Source: DASVLX01 sp036384655 (GTDB lineage: Bacteria; Actinomycetota; Actinomycetes; Mycobacteriales; Pseudonocardiaceae). From it: a stretch of 29,644 nt of DNA. Positions 8,923 to 17,422 of this stretch are shown piece by piece; within the stretch, counting starts at the first letter, position 1, and each line of letters begins with the position of its first letter. The notes beneath the pieces were generated by a model. That model did no database searches. It saw only the letters and a program-made list of their open reading frames with translations, and had not been told where the DNA came from. The translations under genes and the position numbers were made by a program. The stretch covers positions 1 through 29,644 of the forward strand of contig DASVLX010000210.1 in the NCBI GenBank assembly GCA_036384655.1, read 5' to 3'.

Positions 8923-9879
8923 TCATGGCGTGAGCACGATGCGTCCGAACACCTCGCCGGCGTCCATGCGGCGATGGGCATCGGCGGCGCCGGCGAGTGG
9001 CAGCACGTCGTGCACGACCGCGTGGAGTTCGCCGCGGGCCGCGGCGTCGAAGAGCTCGGCGCGGACGCGGGCCAGGTCGGCGCGGGGCACGGTGTCCAGG
9101 CTGAGGGTGCCGAACCAGATCGAGCGCCGGAATGCGGACAGGATGGCCGTGCCGAAGTCGGCGGGCGGCTGACCGCCGACGATGCCGACCGCCACCAGCC
9201 GCCCGTTGGGCGCCAGCCGGCCGATGAACGCCGGCAGGCCGGATCCGCCGACCACGTCGAGGATCACGTCGAACTCGGCCGGACCCTCACCGGCACCGTC
9301 CCGGTCCAGCACATGCGTCGCACCGAGCGCGCGGAGCCGTTTCCCACGTTCGGGCGACGAGGTGGTGACCGCGACGGCGTCGGCGCCGGCACGCACGGCG
9401 AGTTCGACGCCAGCGATGCCGATGCTGCCCGCCGCGCCGCGCACCAGCACGGTTTCTCCCGCGCTGAGGTGCGCGGCGGCGAAGGCGAAGTGCGCCACCG
9501 GCCCGGCGCCGCCGAGGGTGACCGCGTCGACGGACGACAGCGCGGCGGGCAGCGCGACGACGTCCTCGATCCGGGCGATGGCCTGTTCGACGTATCCGCC
9601 ACCGAGGCCGGTGAACGCCCAGACCCGGCGGCCGAGCCAGGACGAGTCCACGCCGTCCCCGATGGCGGTGACGGTCCCGGCGACCTCGCTGCCCGGGATG
9701 AGGCCTTCGGCGAACCCGGCGCCGGCGACCGTGCCACGGCGGATCACGGCGTCGACGCCGGCCACCCCGATCGCCTCGGTACGGACCGACACCTGCCCGG
9801 CCGCCGGAACCGGATCGGGCACGTCGACGATCCGCATGCCGTCCGGGTCGCCGAACCTGAGAATGCTCACCGCACGCAT
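8923..9879 (-). CDS. Zinc-independent MDR oxidoreductase (quinone reductase-like), pair 1
   Basis: This 318-residue medium-chain dehydrogenase/reductase is of the quinone oxidoreductase type. The N-terminal GroES-like domain (about 1-120) starts MRAVSILRFGDPDGM. The Rossmann domain has GAAGSIGIAGVELAVRAGA as its NAD(P)H-binding loop. The C-terminal segment ends FGRIVLTP, typical of the family. The catalytic and structural zinc ligands of alcohol dehydrogenases are absent. The frame is open 66 codons further upstream, but ATG 9879 is chosen because AAAGGGG lies 6 nt before it and family homology starts there. It is divergent from a TetR gene, which probably controls it. The substrate is unknown. 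Confidence 0.88.
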   Translation of the reverse strand: MRAVSILRFGDPDGMRIVDVPDPVPAAGQVSVRTEAIGVAGVDAVIRRGTVAGAGFAEGLIPGSEVAGTVTAIGDGVDSSWLGRRVWAFTGLGGGYVEQAIARIEDVVALPAALSSVDAVTLGGAGPVAHFAFAAAHLSAGETVLVRGAAGSIGIAGVELAVRAGADAVAVTTSSPERGKRLRALGATHVLDRDGAGEGPAEFDVILDVVGGSGLPAFIGRLAPNGRLVAVGIVGGQPPADFGTAILSAFRRSIWFGTLSLDTVPRADLARVRAELFDAAARGELHAVVHDVLPLAGAADAHRRMDAGEVFGRIVLTP

Positions 9880-9925
9880 GTCTGGCCCCTTTCCGTTGCT
9901 GTCTTTCGTCACCGTCTGTCCGCAC

Positions 9926-9963
9926 TGGACGGTAATGGACGGGTGCGTCCACTTCGGTAAAGT
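9926..9963 (+). promoter_or_regulatory. Operator/promoter between MDR 1 and TetR 1
   Basis: The 91-bp divergent gap holds a direct repeat TGGACGG at 9926-9932 and 9936-9942. The second copy is also one arm of the palindrome TGGACG-GGTG-CGTCCA (9936-9951). A TAAAGT (9958-9963) sits 16 bp after TGGACG and 7 bp before the tetR ATG, so tetR transcription may be leaderless. Operator function is inferred from position and symmetry. Confidence 0.5.
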
Positions 9964-9970
9964 GAGAACA

Positions 9971-10606
9971 ATGAGCCGGGCGATCTCTCGGGTGCTGCGG
10001 TCGGACGCGCGGGACAACCGCGATCGCGTCCTGGAGGCCGCCCGCGACCTGTTCGCCGAGTCCGGTCTGGACGTCACGATCCGGCAGATCGCCCGCCGCG
10101 CCGGGGTCGGCCCCGCGACGCTCTACCGGCGGTTCCCGACCAAACAGGCCCTCATCCGCGAGGCGTTCGCCGGCGAACTACGCGCGTGCCGCGGCATCGT
10201 CCAGGCGGCCGCCGCCGACCCCGACCCGTGGCGCGGATTCCGCGGGATCATCGAGCACATCATCGTGCTCAACGCCGGCAACTCCGGCTTCACCGAGGCG
10301 TTCCTGTCCACCTACCCCGACGCGCTCGACTTCGACGCCCATCGCGCCGAGATGATGCGGGCGGTCACCGCGATCGCCCGCCGCGCCCAGGCCGCGGGAC
10401 GGCTGCGTCCCGACTTCGTGCTCAACGACTTCCTGCTGGTGCTCACGGCCGGACGTGGACTCGCCACGGTGCCGGCCGGGGACAGGGCCGATGCCGCCCG
10501 CCGGTTCGCGGCCCTGGCCATCGACGGGTTGCGAGCCGCCGCGACCAACGGCCCGCTACCAGCACGGACACGCCTCGCGTCCACCGCCGTGAACACCAGC
10601 CGCTGA
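9971..10606 (+). CDS. TetR-family transcriptional regulator, pair 1
   Basis: This is a 211-residue TetR repressor. The N-terminal helix-turn-helix is clear at residues 18-66: RVLEAARDLFAESGLDVTIRQ then RRAGVGPATLYRRFPTKQALI. The C-terminal half is the divergent ligand-binding domain. The start at ATG 9971 fits the HTH position; only a weak GTGAGAA precedes it, in line with a leaderless transcript. It is divergent from the MDR oxidoreductase gene and probably represses it and itself through the palindrome in the shared gap. Its 3' end is 20 bp from the convergent second oxidoreductase. Confidence 0.9.
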   Translation: MSRAISRVLRSDARDNRDRVLEAARDLFAESGLDVTIRQIARRAGVGPATLYRRFPTKQALIREAFAGELRACRGIVQAAAADPDPWRGFRGIIEHIIVLNAGNSGFTEAFLSTYPDALDFDAHRAEMMRAVTAIARRAQAAGRLRPDFVLNDFLLVLTAGRGLATVPAGDRADAARRFAALAIDGLRAAATNGPLPARTRLASTAVNTSR

Positions 10607-10626
10607 GCCCCGCCAGCCAGCGGCCG

Positions 10627-11607
10627 TCAGGTGGTGAGGACGATCTTGCCGAACTGCTGACCCCGCTCCAGGTGGCGGTGCGCCTCGGCGGCGTCGTCCA
10701 GGCCGAAGACCTTGTCGATGGCCGGGCGGATGGCGCCGGTGCGCAGCCCGGCGGTCAGGAACGCGGCCATCCGGTCCACCACGACGGCGTCCAGGGTGTG
10801 TTCGAAGCTCATGTACCGGTAGATCGTCAGCGGCGCGCTCATGGGCATCGGCGCTGGCCGGGGGTCGAGCCAGCCGGCGGTGATCAGTGTGCCGCCGAAC
10901 CTGGCGGCGGTGGCGAGTTCGGCCAGCCCGGGTCCCATGACCATGTCCAGGATGATCTCCGCGCCGGCTCCGTCGGTGTGGGCGCGGGCGGTGTCGACCA
11001 GGTCGTCGGTGTCGGTGGCGATGACCGCCGCGGCTCCGGCGGCCAGCAGCGGCTCCCTCTTGGCGCTGCCGCGGGTGACCGCGAGCGGGACGGCGCCGAT
11101 CTGGTTGGCGACCTGGATGGCGGCCAGCCCGACGGTGCTGGCGGCGGCGTTGATCAGGACGTGGTCGCCGGGACGCATGCCGGCCTTCTCGACCAGGGCG
11201 CCGTAGGCGGTGGAGTACGACACCCAGAGGGCGGCGGCGCTGACCGGGTCGAGGCCGGCGGGGCGGGGGATGACCGCGCTGGCCGGCACGACGGTGTGGT
11301 CGGCGTAGGTGCCGTTGAGATCCATCGAGGGGAGCGCGGTGATGATCACCGGATCACCGACGGCGAGACCCACGACATCCGGGCCGATGGCGTCGATGAT
11401 CCCGGTGCCCTCGCATCCCAGCCGGGCGTGCGGGAGGCGGAACGGCCGGGGGTAGGCGCCGGTCCGCATCAGTTGGTCGAGCCGGTTCACCCCGGCCGCC
11501 TCGATCCTGACCCGCACCTCGCCCGGGGCGGGCTCGCCGGCAGGCTCGTCAACGACGTGCAGGACGTCCGGGCCACCGGTCTGGTCGAACAGGACCACTC
11601 GGGACAT
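10627..11607 (-). CDS. Zinc-independent MDR oxidoreductase (quinone reductase-like), pair 2
   Basis: This 326-residue MDR-superfamily enzyme begins MSRVVLFDQTGGPDVLHVVD. It has the GroES-like domain with GVNRLDQLMRTGAYP and LGCEGTGIIDAIG, a Rossmann segment INAAASTVGLAAIQVANQIGA and a family-typical C-terminus GQQFGKIVLTT. No zinc ligands are seen. It probably reduces a quinone, enone or similar electrophile with NADPH; the substrate is unknown. ATG 11607 follows CGGAG by 5 nt, although the frame stays open much further upstream. It is divergent from a second TetR gene with a strong operator candidate in its promoter. Confidence 0.88.
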   Translation of the reverse strand: MSRVVLFDQTGGPDVLHVVDEPAGEPAPGEVRVRIEAAGVNRLDQLMRTGAYPRPFRLPHARLGCEGTGIIDAIGPDVVGLAVGDPVIITALPSMDLNGTYADHTVVPASAVIPRPAGLDPVSAAALWVSYSTAYGALVEKAGMRPGDHVLINAAASTVGLAAIQVANQIGAVPLAVTRGSAKREPLLAAGAAAVIATDTDDLVDTARAHTDGAGAEIILDMVMGPGLAELATAARFGGTLITAGWLDPRPAPMPMSAPLTIYRYMSFEHTLDAVVVDRMAAFLTAGLRTGAIRPAIDKVFGLDDAAEAHRHLERGQQFGKIVLTT

Positions 11608-11662
11608 GACGGCTCCGATCGAACAGCTGCGGCTGGCATCATGAACTGGGATGCTGTCCCGA

Positions 11663-11694
11663 TTGACAATACGGGACATTGTCCCGTTTCTCAA
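11663..11694. promoter_or_regulatory. Divergent promoter with 17-bp perfect palindromic TetR operator
   Basis: ACGGGACA-T-TGTCCCGT (11671-11687) is a perfect palindrome. On the minus strand TTGAGA (11694-11689) and TATTGT (11671-11666) lie 17 bp apart with the palindrome filling the spacer. Bound repressor would therefore block the oxidoreductase promoter. A third half-site, TGTCCCG, lies at 11655-11661. On the plus strand TTGACA (11663-11668) could be a -35 for tetR, but the matching -10 is poor. Confidence 0.75.
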
Positions 11695-11719
11695 AGGGCG
11701 CCTGTGAAGGGAGGTATCG

Positions 11720-12337
11720 GTGAGCGACACCAGCGCCGTCGATCCCGCCGGCCGGCCCAGGCGGGCCGACGCGCGGCGCAACGAGAAGGCCCTGCTCGAC
11801 GCGGCCGCCGCGGTGTTCGTGGCCTCCGGTGTGGGCGCGCCGATCCGCGCGATCGCGGCCCGGGCCGGGGTCGGCACGGCCACCATCTACCGGCACTTCC
11901 CGACCCGCGCAGACCTGATCATCGCCGTCTACAAGCATCAGGTCGAGGGCCTGGCCGCGGCCGCACCAGAGCTGCTGGCGACTCATCAGAGTCCGTACGC
12001 CGCGCTGGCGCGGTGGATCGACATGTTCGTCGACTTCCTGGTCACCAAGCACGGGCTGGCCGACGCCATGCAGTCCGACGAGTCCTGCTTCGGCCCGCTG
12101 CACGACTACTTCCTCGAACGACTGGTTCCCGCCTGCGGCCAGCTGGTCGACGCCGCGATCGCGGCGGGGGAGATCCGCCCCGATCTACGCGCCCAGGAAC
12201 TCATGCGCGGTGTCGGCAACCTCTGCGCCGGGTCGACCAGCGGCATGCACGGGTTCGACGCCCGTCGACTGGTCGAGATCCTCGTCGCCGGACTGCGCCA
12301 ACCAGTTCAGCCATCCGCGCCCACCGCCACCGCGTAG
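11720..12337 (+). CDS. TetR-family transcriptional regulator, pair 2 (SbtR-like C-terminus)
   Basis: This is a 205-residue TetR regulator. The HTH lies at residues 20-70 (ALLDAAAAVFVASGVGAPIR, then ARAGVGTATIYRHFPTRADLI). The C-terminal domain, with its YAALARWIDMFVDFLVTKHGLADAM helix pair and late GVGNLC segment, resembles the SbtR-like group. GTG 11720 is chosen because GAAGGGAGG ends 5 nt before it. It is divergent from MDR oxidoreductase 2 and probably represses it through the palindrome centred at 11679. It converges on cas6e with a 29-bp gap that contains no clear terminator. Confidence 0.9.
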   Translation: MSDTSAVDPAGRPRRADARRNEKALLDAAAAVFVASGVGAPIRAIAARAGVGTATIYRHFPTRADLIIAVYKHQVEGLAAAAPELLATHQSPYAALARWIDMFVDFLVTKHGLADAMQSDESCFGPLHDYFLERLVPACGQLVDAAIAAGEIRPDLRAQELMRGVGNLCAGSTSGMHGFDARRLVEILVAGLRQPVQPSAPTATA

Positions 12338-12366
12338 CCGCTGGACTGGTTGTCTACCGCCAGATG

Positions 12367-13146
12367 TCAGCCGTCCGCGGGATGACTGGCGGTGGCGAGG
12401 GTGAGCAGGCCGCAGCCGTAGGCCTTGCCGGGGCCGATGCCGGCGAGCAGCTTGTCCCGCAGCAGATCGGCGTCGGTGACGATCAACTGCCCTGCGTAGG
12501 TCGCGGTGTGGAGCACGACGGGCGGTGCGCCGCGGTGCCGAGTGAAGCACCACCGGGCGCGGGCCGTGATCCGCACATCCTTGGCGGGTGCCGCGGTGAG
12601 CGATTCATCATTGGTCATGCCCGGTGCGGGCCGGCCGGTTTGGGCGTCTGGGATGGTGAAGCCCCAGCCGGTGGTGCGGTCGAGGAGCCAGCCGAGTTGG
12701 TGGCCGACGGTCCGGTGACCGAGCCGGTAACCGCGGGTGAGCCCGCCGTTCCGGGCGCGGGCCTCCTGAGACGTGGTGCGTTTGGTGGGTGTTCGGCTGC
12801 ACTGGACGGGGTTGGCGGTGAGTCGGAACGCGAATTCGCGACCGACGGCGATCCGGGCGAGCAGGGGTGCGTAGTCGCGGACCTGGGCGTGGTCGCCGTC
12901 GGCATCCGGCCAACCTGCCTGTTCGACGAGATGGTTCCAGTCGGGCCTGCTGTCGGTGAGCACGTAAAGCAGGGGCCGGTGCGGATCGTCACTGTCGACG
13001 CGCCACAGCACGCGTTCGGTCACGGGTTGCACGGCGATGCCGCCAAGGACGGCGGCGTGCAGTGCCTGCGGGTTGCCCAGGAGCTGTCGAGCATGTGCCC
13101 GCAGCGGGTTGATCCGGATGCGGGAGAGATAGGGCACGGTCACCAT
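12367..13146 (-). CDS. cas6e: CRISPR type I-E crRNA endoribonuclease Cas6e (CasE)
   Basis: This 259-residue protein cuts the repeat RNA at the base of its hairpin and stays on the crRNA as a Cascade subunit. The N-terminus (PYLSRIRINPLRAHARQLLG then NPQALHAAVLG) is the Cas6e signature, with His30 at the usual catalytic position. The C-terminus carries the glycine-rich loop GIGPGKAYGCGLLTLA. The start ATG 13146 overlaps the cas5e stop by 7 nt, giving translational coupling. It is the last gene of the operon. No cas1 or cas2 follows; a convergent tetR lies 29 bp away. Confidence 0.95.
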   Translation of the reverse strand: MVTVPYLSRIRINPLRAHARQLLGNPQALHAAVLGGIAVQPVTERVLWRVDSDDPHRPLLYVLTDSRPDWNHLVEQAGWPDADGDHAQVRDYAPLLARIAVGREFAFRLTANPVQCSRTPTKRTTSQEARARNGGLTRGYRLGHRTVGHQLGWLLDRTTGWGFTIPDAQTGRPAPGMTNDESLTAAPAKDVRITARARWCFTRHRGAPPVVLHTATYAGQLIVTDADLLRDKLLAGIGPGKAYGCGLLTLATASHPADG

Positions 13147-13916
13147 CCGAGGAGTGTGAACGGATCATGGTGCTCCGTGGAGTGGGCGTCTTTGACGCCC
13201 GTTTCCACCGTGATCCAGGTGTGTCGGACACGGCGCGTGGTGAGACGCCGGTCGGCGAAATTGAACGAGACCGGTACGTCGTTCACGACATCGTCGCCGT
13301 GCTGGTCACCGACGGTGGTGGCGAGATCGATCGCCGCCACATGAACATGTCGTTTGACGTGGTCGGTCGCTTGCCATGGCACGGCCGACAGCACATCCTC
13401 CAGCGGCCCGTCGTCGACGCCGAGCAGCAGAGGTTGGGTCGGGACACAGGCGCGTCGGCCGAGGGCAAGCGGGAATCCGGGGTTGCGCACCGCTTCCGCC
13501 AGTGAACTGATCAGGGGCCGGGGCCCGGCCACGGCGGCGACGAACACCGCGTCCTGTAGGTAATAGCGCTGGGTGACGTGGGTGTACTTCGTGGGCGCGG
13601 TGGGTTTCTGGGTGCCCTTCGCCGTGCGGGTCGCGGTGGGCAGCGGCCTGCCGCGATAGTCGCTGACCGTGTGGTAGTCGCGCAGCAGGCTGCCGGGTTG
13701 ATCGGCGCGGACGCCCAGTCGCAGGTCACATAGGTCGGTGATGTCGGCTTCTCGGGGGCGCCCTGCGGCGGCCGCGAGTAGCCCAATGACACCGGACTTG
13801 GTGGGCTCGCTGTGGGTGTCATGCCGGTGGAAGGTGCTGTGCCGACCCCAGGACTGCAAGGGGCCGGCCAGTCGCAGCACCAACACGGCCTGGTCGGGTT
13901 CTTCGCTGGCCATCAT
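13140..13916 (-). CDS. cas5e: CRISPR type I-E Cascade subunit Cas5e (CasD)
   Basis: This 258-residue RAMP protein binds the 5' handle of the crRNA. VLVLRLAGPLQSWGRHSTFHRH and THSEPTKSGVIGLLAAAAGR are the conserved Cas5 N-terminus and glycine loop. SDYRGRPLPTATRTAKGTQK and YYLQDAVFVAAV are also typical. Two adjacent ATG codons exist: 13916 gives the usual ATGA overlap with the cas7e stop, and 13913 gives a TGATG junction. An 18-codon upstream extension to 13970 is open but lies wholly inside cas7e and is unlikely. Confidence 0.95.
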   Translation of the reverse strand: MMASEEPDQAVLVLRLAGPLQSWGRHSTFHRHDTHSEPTKSGVIGLLAAAAGRPREADITDLCDLRLGVRADQPGSLLRDYHTVSDYRGRPLPTATRTAKGTQKPTAPTKYTHVTQRYYLQDAVFVAAVAGPRPLISSLAEAVRNPGFPLALGRRACVPTQPLLLGVDDGPLEDVLSAVPWQATDHVKRHVHVAAIDLATTVGDQHGDDVVNDVPVSFNFADRRLTTRRVRHTWITVETGVKDAHSTEHHDPFTLLGW

Positions 13917-15073
13917 GCGCGGTGTCCGACCAGCCATTCGTGGTGTCCCGCCAACCATTCGCTGACACACTCCCGCGCCTGGGACAGGACGTCCTGGAAG
14001 GTCAGGGATGGCCCGAACGCGGCGGTGACCGTTTCTCGGTCTTGTTCACAGACCGGCACGTAGGTCCCGGCGACGACGGTGGGCGTGCTACCCCATTGCT
14101 CGCTGGCGTTCTGGAATTCCTTCGCCAGTGCGACGATCGAGGCGGGGATGATGCCGCCTGGCGAGTTGACTGGTCTTTCGAATGCCGAGACAAGGTTGAC
14201 GGGCTGATCCTCGCGCAGTGCGAACACCACCAGACTGGGCAGAGTGCGATGCGCGAAGGAGTTCTGGTGACCGGACGGAACACTGCGTGCGAAAGCGTCG
14301 ATGAACAGTCGGACCGCGTTGGCCGTGGCGGTCGCGTCGCCGCCCAGGTTGTCCCGGAGTTGGTGCAGCCCGATCGTGGCGTATCGGTAGAGAGTGGCGG
14401 AGTTGAATCCGATGGCGCCGATCATTCCGGCGCCCGGTTCGTCGGCCTGGGTTTCGTCATCGACGGCGGTGTAGTAGTCGAATTCCAACTCGGCCTCGTG
14501 GGTGGACAGTGCGTGCGCGACCTGGGTCGCGGCGTCGACGTTGAGGGAGGGCAGGTCGGCGACCATCCGGCCGAACAAAGCAACATCCAGCGGATGGCCG
14601 GTGCGTAGTTTTTCGCTGACCGGCAGGCCCTTGACGACCTCTGTGAGTCTGGCATCGTCGAGGCCGGCCAGGGCGGTGGCGTCCTCGGCGACGAGATCGA
14701 CCAGAGCGTCGAGCTGGCGCACCCCGAAGAAGAGCAGGTACGCGGTTTCCGCTGCCTTCTTGCCTGCCTTGATTCCCAGGGGGTGCAGCAGGGCGGTGGC
14801 CAGCCGGGTGGCCTGCTCGACGTCGAGTCCGGTCCGGATGGCGATCCGGGCGGCCAGCATGCTCGAGATCTTCTTCGAGCGCACCGCGCGGTCGCCGGGA
14901 ATGGCGTTAGTGAACGCGAGCCGAGTCGCGCGCTTCCACGCCTGGGAAGACACCCGGGCACGCCGCACACCGCCGAAGATTGCCTCCTTGGGATTGCCCT
15001 GGTCGTCCCGGTTCAGATTGGCGGGCGGAACGGTGTGCAGAATGTGAATGTCCAGGTAGGCGTGTGAGGTCAC
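13913..15073 (-). CDS. cas7e: CRISPR type I-E Cascade backbone subunit Cas7e (CasC/Cse4)
   Basis: This 386-residue protein polymerises along the crRNA to form the Cascade backbone. The N-terminus (AYLDIHILHTVPPANLNRDD, then GNPKEAIFGGVRRARVSSQAWKRATR) is the Cas7e hallmark. FIDAFARSVPSGHQNSFAHR is the conserved thumb-proximal region. The start is GTG 15073, which overlaps the cas8e-cas11 stop as GTGA; AGAGGA lies 8 nt upstream. The stop overlaps the cas5e start. The length is normal for the family. Confidence 0.96.
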   Translation of the reverse strand: MTSHAYLDIHILHTVPPANLNRDDQGNPKEAIFGGVRRARVSSQAWKRATRLAFTNAIPGDRAVRSKKISSMLAARIAIRTGLDVEQATRLATALLHPLGIKAGKKAAETAYLLFFGVRQLDALVDLVAEDATALAGLDDARLTEVVKGLPVSEKLRTGHPLDVALFGRMVADLPSLNVDAATQVAHALSTHEAELEFDYYTAVDDETQADEPGAGMIGAIGFNSATLYRYATIGLHQLRDNLGGDATATANAVRLFIDAFARSVPSGHQNSFAHRTLPSLVVFALREDQPVNLVSAFERPVNSPGGIIPASIVALAKEFQNASEQWGSTPTVVAGTYVPVCEQDRETVTAAFGPSLTFQDVLSQARECVSEWLAGHHEWLVGHRA

Positions 15074-17394
15074 AGGAATGTCCTCTGAGAATCGAGTGGG
15101 GATGACGAGCAGCTGATGGCGGCCGCGGGCGGCTCGTTGTCCTCAGCCGCGGAATATGCCGACCACTGGAAATATGCGGAGCCCCAGTCGCGCCGGACTC
15201 GTTGCCGCGATCGCGGCCACTGCCACCGGTAGATATCCTCGACGAGCCGGTCGTAGTTGAGGGGCTGGTCGATGGATCGAAGCTGGGTGATCAGTCCCCG
15301 CAAATGCATGACCAGAGTGGGCACCGTGTTGGCGGAGACGGCGACGGTGAACCAATGATCGACGGCCCCGGCGCTGGTCCTGACGTTGTTCCGCAGCTTC
15401 TGCAGGGCGGCGCCGACCGACAACAGGCTCGGATCATGCATCGGAGTCCGGCGCGACTGCTGGTGTAGTCCATACAGTGCGAGGGCGTGGTGTTCGGCCC
15501 GCAGGTCGCACGAGATGCCACTGTCGGGCGTCACCGCCCGATAGAACGGCCACATCCCCGGAACCTCGCCAGGCTCCCGCCCCAGACCGGCGCGCAACGC
15601 CGCCAGATCCTCGCCCGGCGGTGGGGCACCGTGTGTGGGACTGTCCAACAGCCAGGTGCCATTATTGGCAACGAACCGCTGCCAATACCACTGTCCTCTG
15701 TGGCGCAAGGGCACTTCTTCATCCGTCAGCGACTGATCCTCTCCAGCAAGCGCGGCCTGATCGGCGGTGTTGAGATTCAAAATCTGTCCGACCTGGTAGC
15801 GGAATTGATTTTCCGCGGCGGACAGCCGGTGGGTGAGCTCGCGACCGCTGTTCTCGGTGATCCGACCGACGAAGGCCGACGGTGGTGCCGCCGCCAATAG
15901 CGGCTCCACCACATCGAGAAGGGCCCGGCAGGCCAGCTCCGCCCAGGCATGCAGGCCATTCCGCAACTGATCGCGTTCGGCACCGCGTGCCCCGGTGAGG
16001 AAGCGCCGGACGAGCGGGTCGAGCACATGCAGGACCATCTCGCCCAATCGTTGGCCTTTGTCCCAGGGCACCGGATCCCCACCGGAGGCTCGCCGAACTT
16101 CGTCAGAGAGGTGGTTGGCGGCGTGGACCAACGACTCGGCCTGTTCATAGACGTTGACGATCGCCTCGCGGTATTCGTTGACGCGCAGTGCGGCCACCGG
16201 GATCGGAATGCTGTCCGTGATCACCTGTTCGACGACCGCGTTCTGGGTGCCGTAGGCGACGCCGACCAATTCAACCCGCAGCGGGTAGTGACGCGGGAGG
16301 TGGTCATCGGTCCACAGGCCGCCGATCTGGTTGAGTAGCCGGCTTGTTTCGAACCGATAGCCGCCCGGCCGCTGCAATCCCAGCAACGAGTCCAGGCCAT
16401 ACCAGCCGGTCCGGCCGGGAACATGAATCCTGGGGCGCCACCGCGCCGCGGACTTCTGGGCCTTGGCCGGCATCCGCCACGTCGTGTGCGGCTCCGATCC
16501 GTGCGGGGTTCTCGGCAGCCGATCACCCGCCGCGATGATCACGCGCGGCACCACAACGTTGTCGTCGTCCACACGCGGGAACAGTCGGATCCTTCGGGAC
16601 TGCCAGGTCAGCAAGCCGAGTAGGCCGCGCGGCTGGCTCGCGGCGCGCCACACCGCCGTGCGTGGCGTGTCCCGCGTCCACTCCGGACAATCATGCGGAT
16701 TGAGTCCATGCGGCATGATCGGGAGATTGAGGATCAGCGTCTCGTACAGGTTCCTGCCGGTCGGCACCACCACGCCGAGCTGACCCAACGGGCCGGTGGG
16801 GTTACCCATGGTCTTGCCGTCGCGTGCCCTCGGGTCTCCGGCGGCGCCGGTCTTGATGCCGGCCGTATCCCAACACTGCACGGTGACCAGCCACCGGGCC
16901 GCCTCCGCGGCGGACAGTGCGGGGCTGTCGTCCTCGGCGTAGGGCCAGTGCAACGGGACAGCGTTGCCGGTCGCCGCGGTCGTGATCAGACTGACAGCTG
17001 GTTTCGTGTCCCCCGTGGTTGTCTTCAAGCCTGCCACCTGGGCGAACGGCCGCTGCTCGTCGAACAGATCAAACCGCGGCCGCCACCGGTCCAAATAGTC
17101 CACCACCCGCTCGCGTGCCTCGCCGGTCAGCTTCTCGGCGCCAAACAGCGCCGACCATTCCGTCTCAGAGCGTGGCGCGCCCAGCGCGTCCAGCAACACG
17201 GGCAGCAACACCTGCCGCAGGATCGCCGGAGCCTGCGTCGGGAAATCCACCGACAGGCCGTCGAACTCGTCGGCGCGCAACAGGGCGTCCCGCACCGACA
17301 CCTCCGACCGGCCTCGGGCGCCCGCGACCACCGGCACCCAAGGCCGGTCGACCAGGTTGAACGTGGCCAACGACCGCATCCTCTCTTCGGGCAT
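15070..17394 (-). CDS. cas8e-cas11: Fused Cascade large and small subunits, Cas8e-Cas11 (Cse1-Cse2)
   Basis: This is a 774-residue single frame with no stop between the two parts. Residues 1-540 are Cas8e/Cse1, which recognises the PAM: SLATFNLVDRPWVPVV start, FPTQAPAILRQVLLPVLLDA, WDTAGIKTGAAGD, and a C-terminal four-helix bundle ending ENQFRYQVGQILNL. Residues 541-565 are a linker. Residues 566-745 are Cse2/Cas11: GQWYWQRFV, LRAGLGREPGEVPGMWPFY, EHHALALYGLHQQS, and a WGSAYFQW end. ATG 17394 is chosen because GAGGAG lies about 9 nt upstream. The frame happens to stay open through the array to 17847, but that region is repeats and spacers. A GTG at 15714 (residue 561) could start a separate Cas11. 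Confidence 0.93.
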   Translation of the reverse strand: MPEERMRSLATFNLVDRPWVPVVAGARGRSEVSVRDALLRADEFDGLSVDFPTQAPAILRQVLLPVLLDALGAPRSETEWSALFGAEKLTGEARERVVDYLDRWRPRFDLFDEQRPFAQVAGLKTTTGDTKPAVSLITTAATGNAVPLHWPYAEDDSPALSAAEAARWLVTVQCWDTAGIKTGAAGDPRARDGKTMGNPTGPLGQLGVVVPTGRNLYETLILNLPIMPHGLNPHDCPEWTRDTPRTAVWRAASQPRGLLGLLTWQSRRIRLFPRVDDDNVVVPRVIIAAGDRLPRTPHGSEPHTTWRMPAKAQKSAARWRPRIHVPGRTGWYGLDSLLGLQRPGGYRFETSRLLNQIGGLWTDDHLPRHYPLRVELVGVAYGTQNAVVEQVITDSIPIPVAALRVNEYREAIVNVYEQAESLVHAANHLSDEVRRASGGDPVPWDKGQRLGEMVLHVLDPLVRRFLTGARGAERDQLRNGLHAWAELACRALLDVVEPLLAAAPPSAFVGRITENSGRELTHRLSAAENQFRYQVGQILNLNTADQAALAGEDQSLTDEEVPLRHRGQWYWQRFVANNGTWLLDSPTHGAPPPGEDLAALRAGLGREPGEVPGMWPFYRAVTPDSGISCDLRAEHHALALYGLHQQSRRTPMHDPSLLSVGAALQKLRNNVRTSAGAVDHWFTVAVSANTVPTLVMHLRGLITQLRSIDQPLNYDRLVEDIYRWQWPRSRQRVRRDWGSAYFQWSAYSAAEDNEPPAAAISCSSSPLDSQRTFL

Positions 17395-17422
17395 GGCCCG
17401 CGACTCCTCATCGACAGATCCG

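Noticed and set aside
9880..10077. 66-codon N-terminal extension of MDR oxidoreductase 1
   Set aside because: It overlaps the start of the divergent tetR and the operator. The MDR family start and a good Shine-Dalgarno sequence are at 9879.
10186..13344. 1052-codon open frame on the plus strand
   Set aside because: It runs through tetR 1 in another frame and antisense to MDR 2 and cas6e/cas5e, has Gly/Arg/Asp-rich composition and no family motif. It is a typical GC-rich shadow frame.
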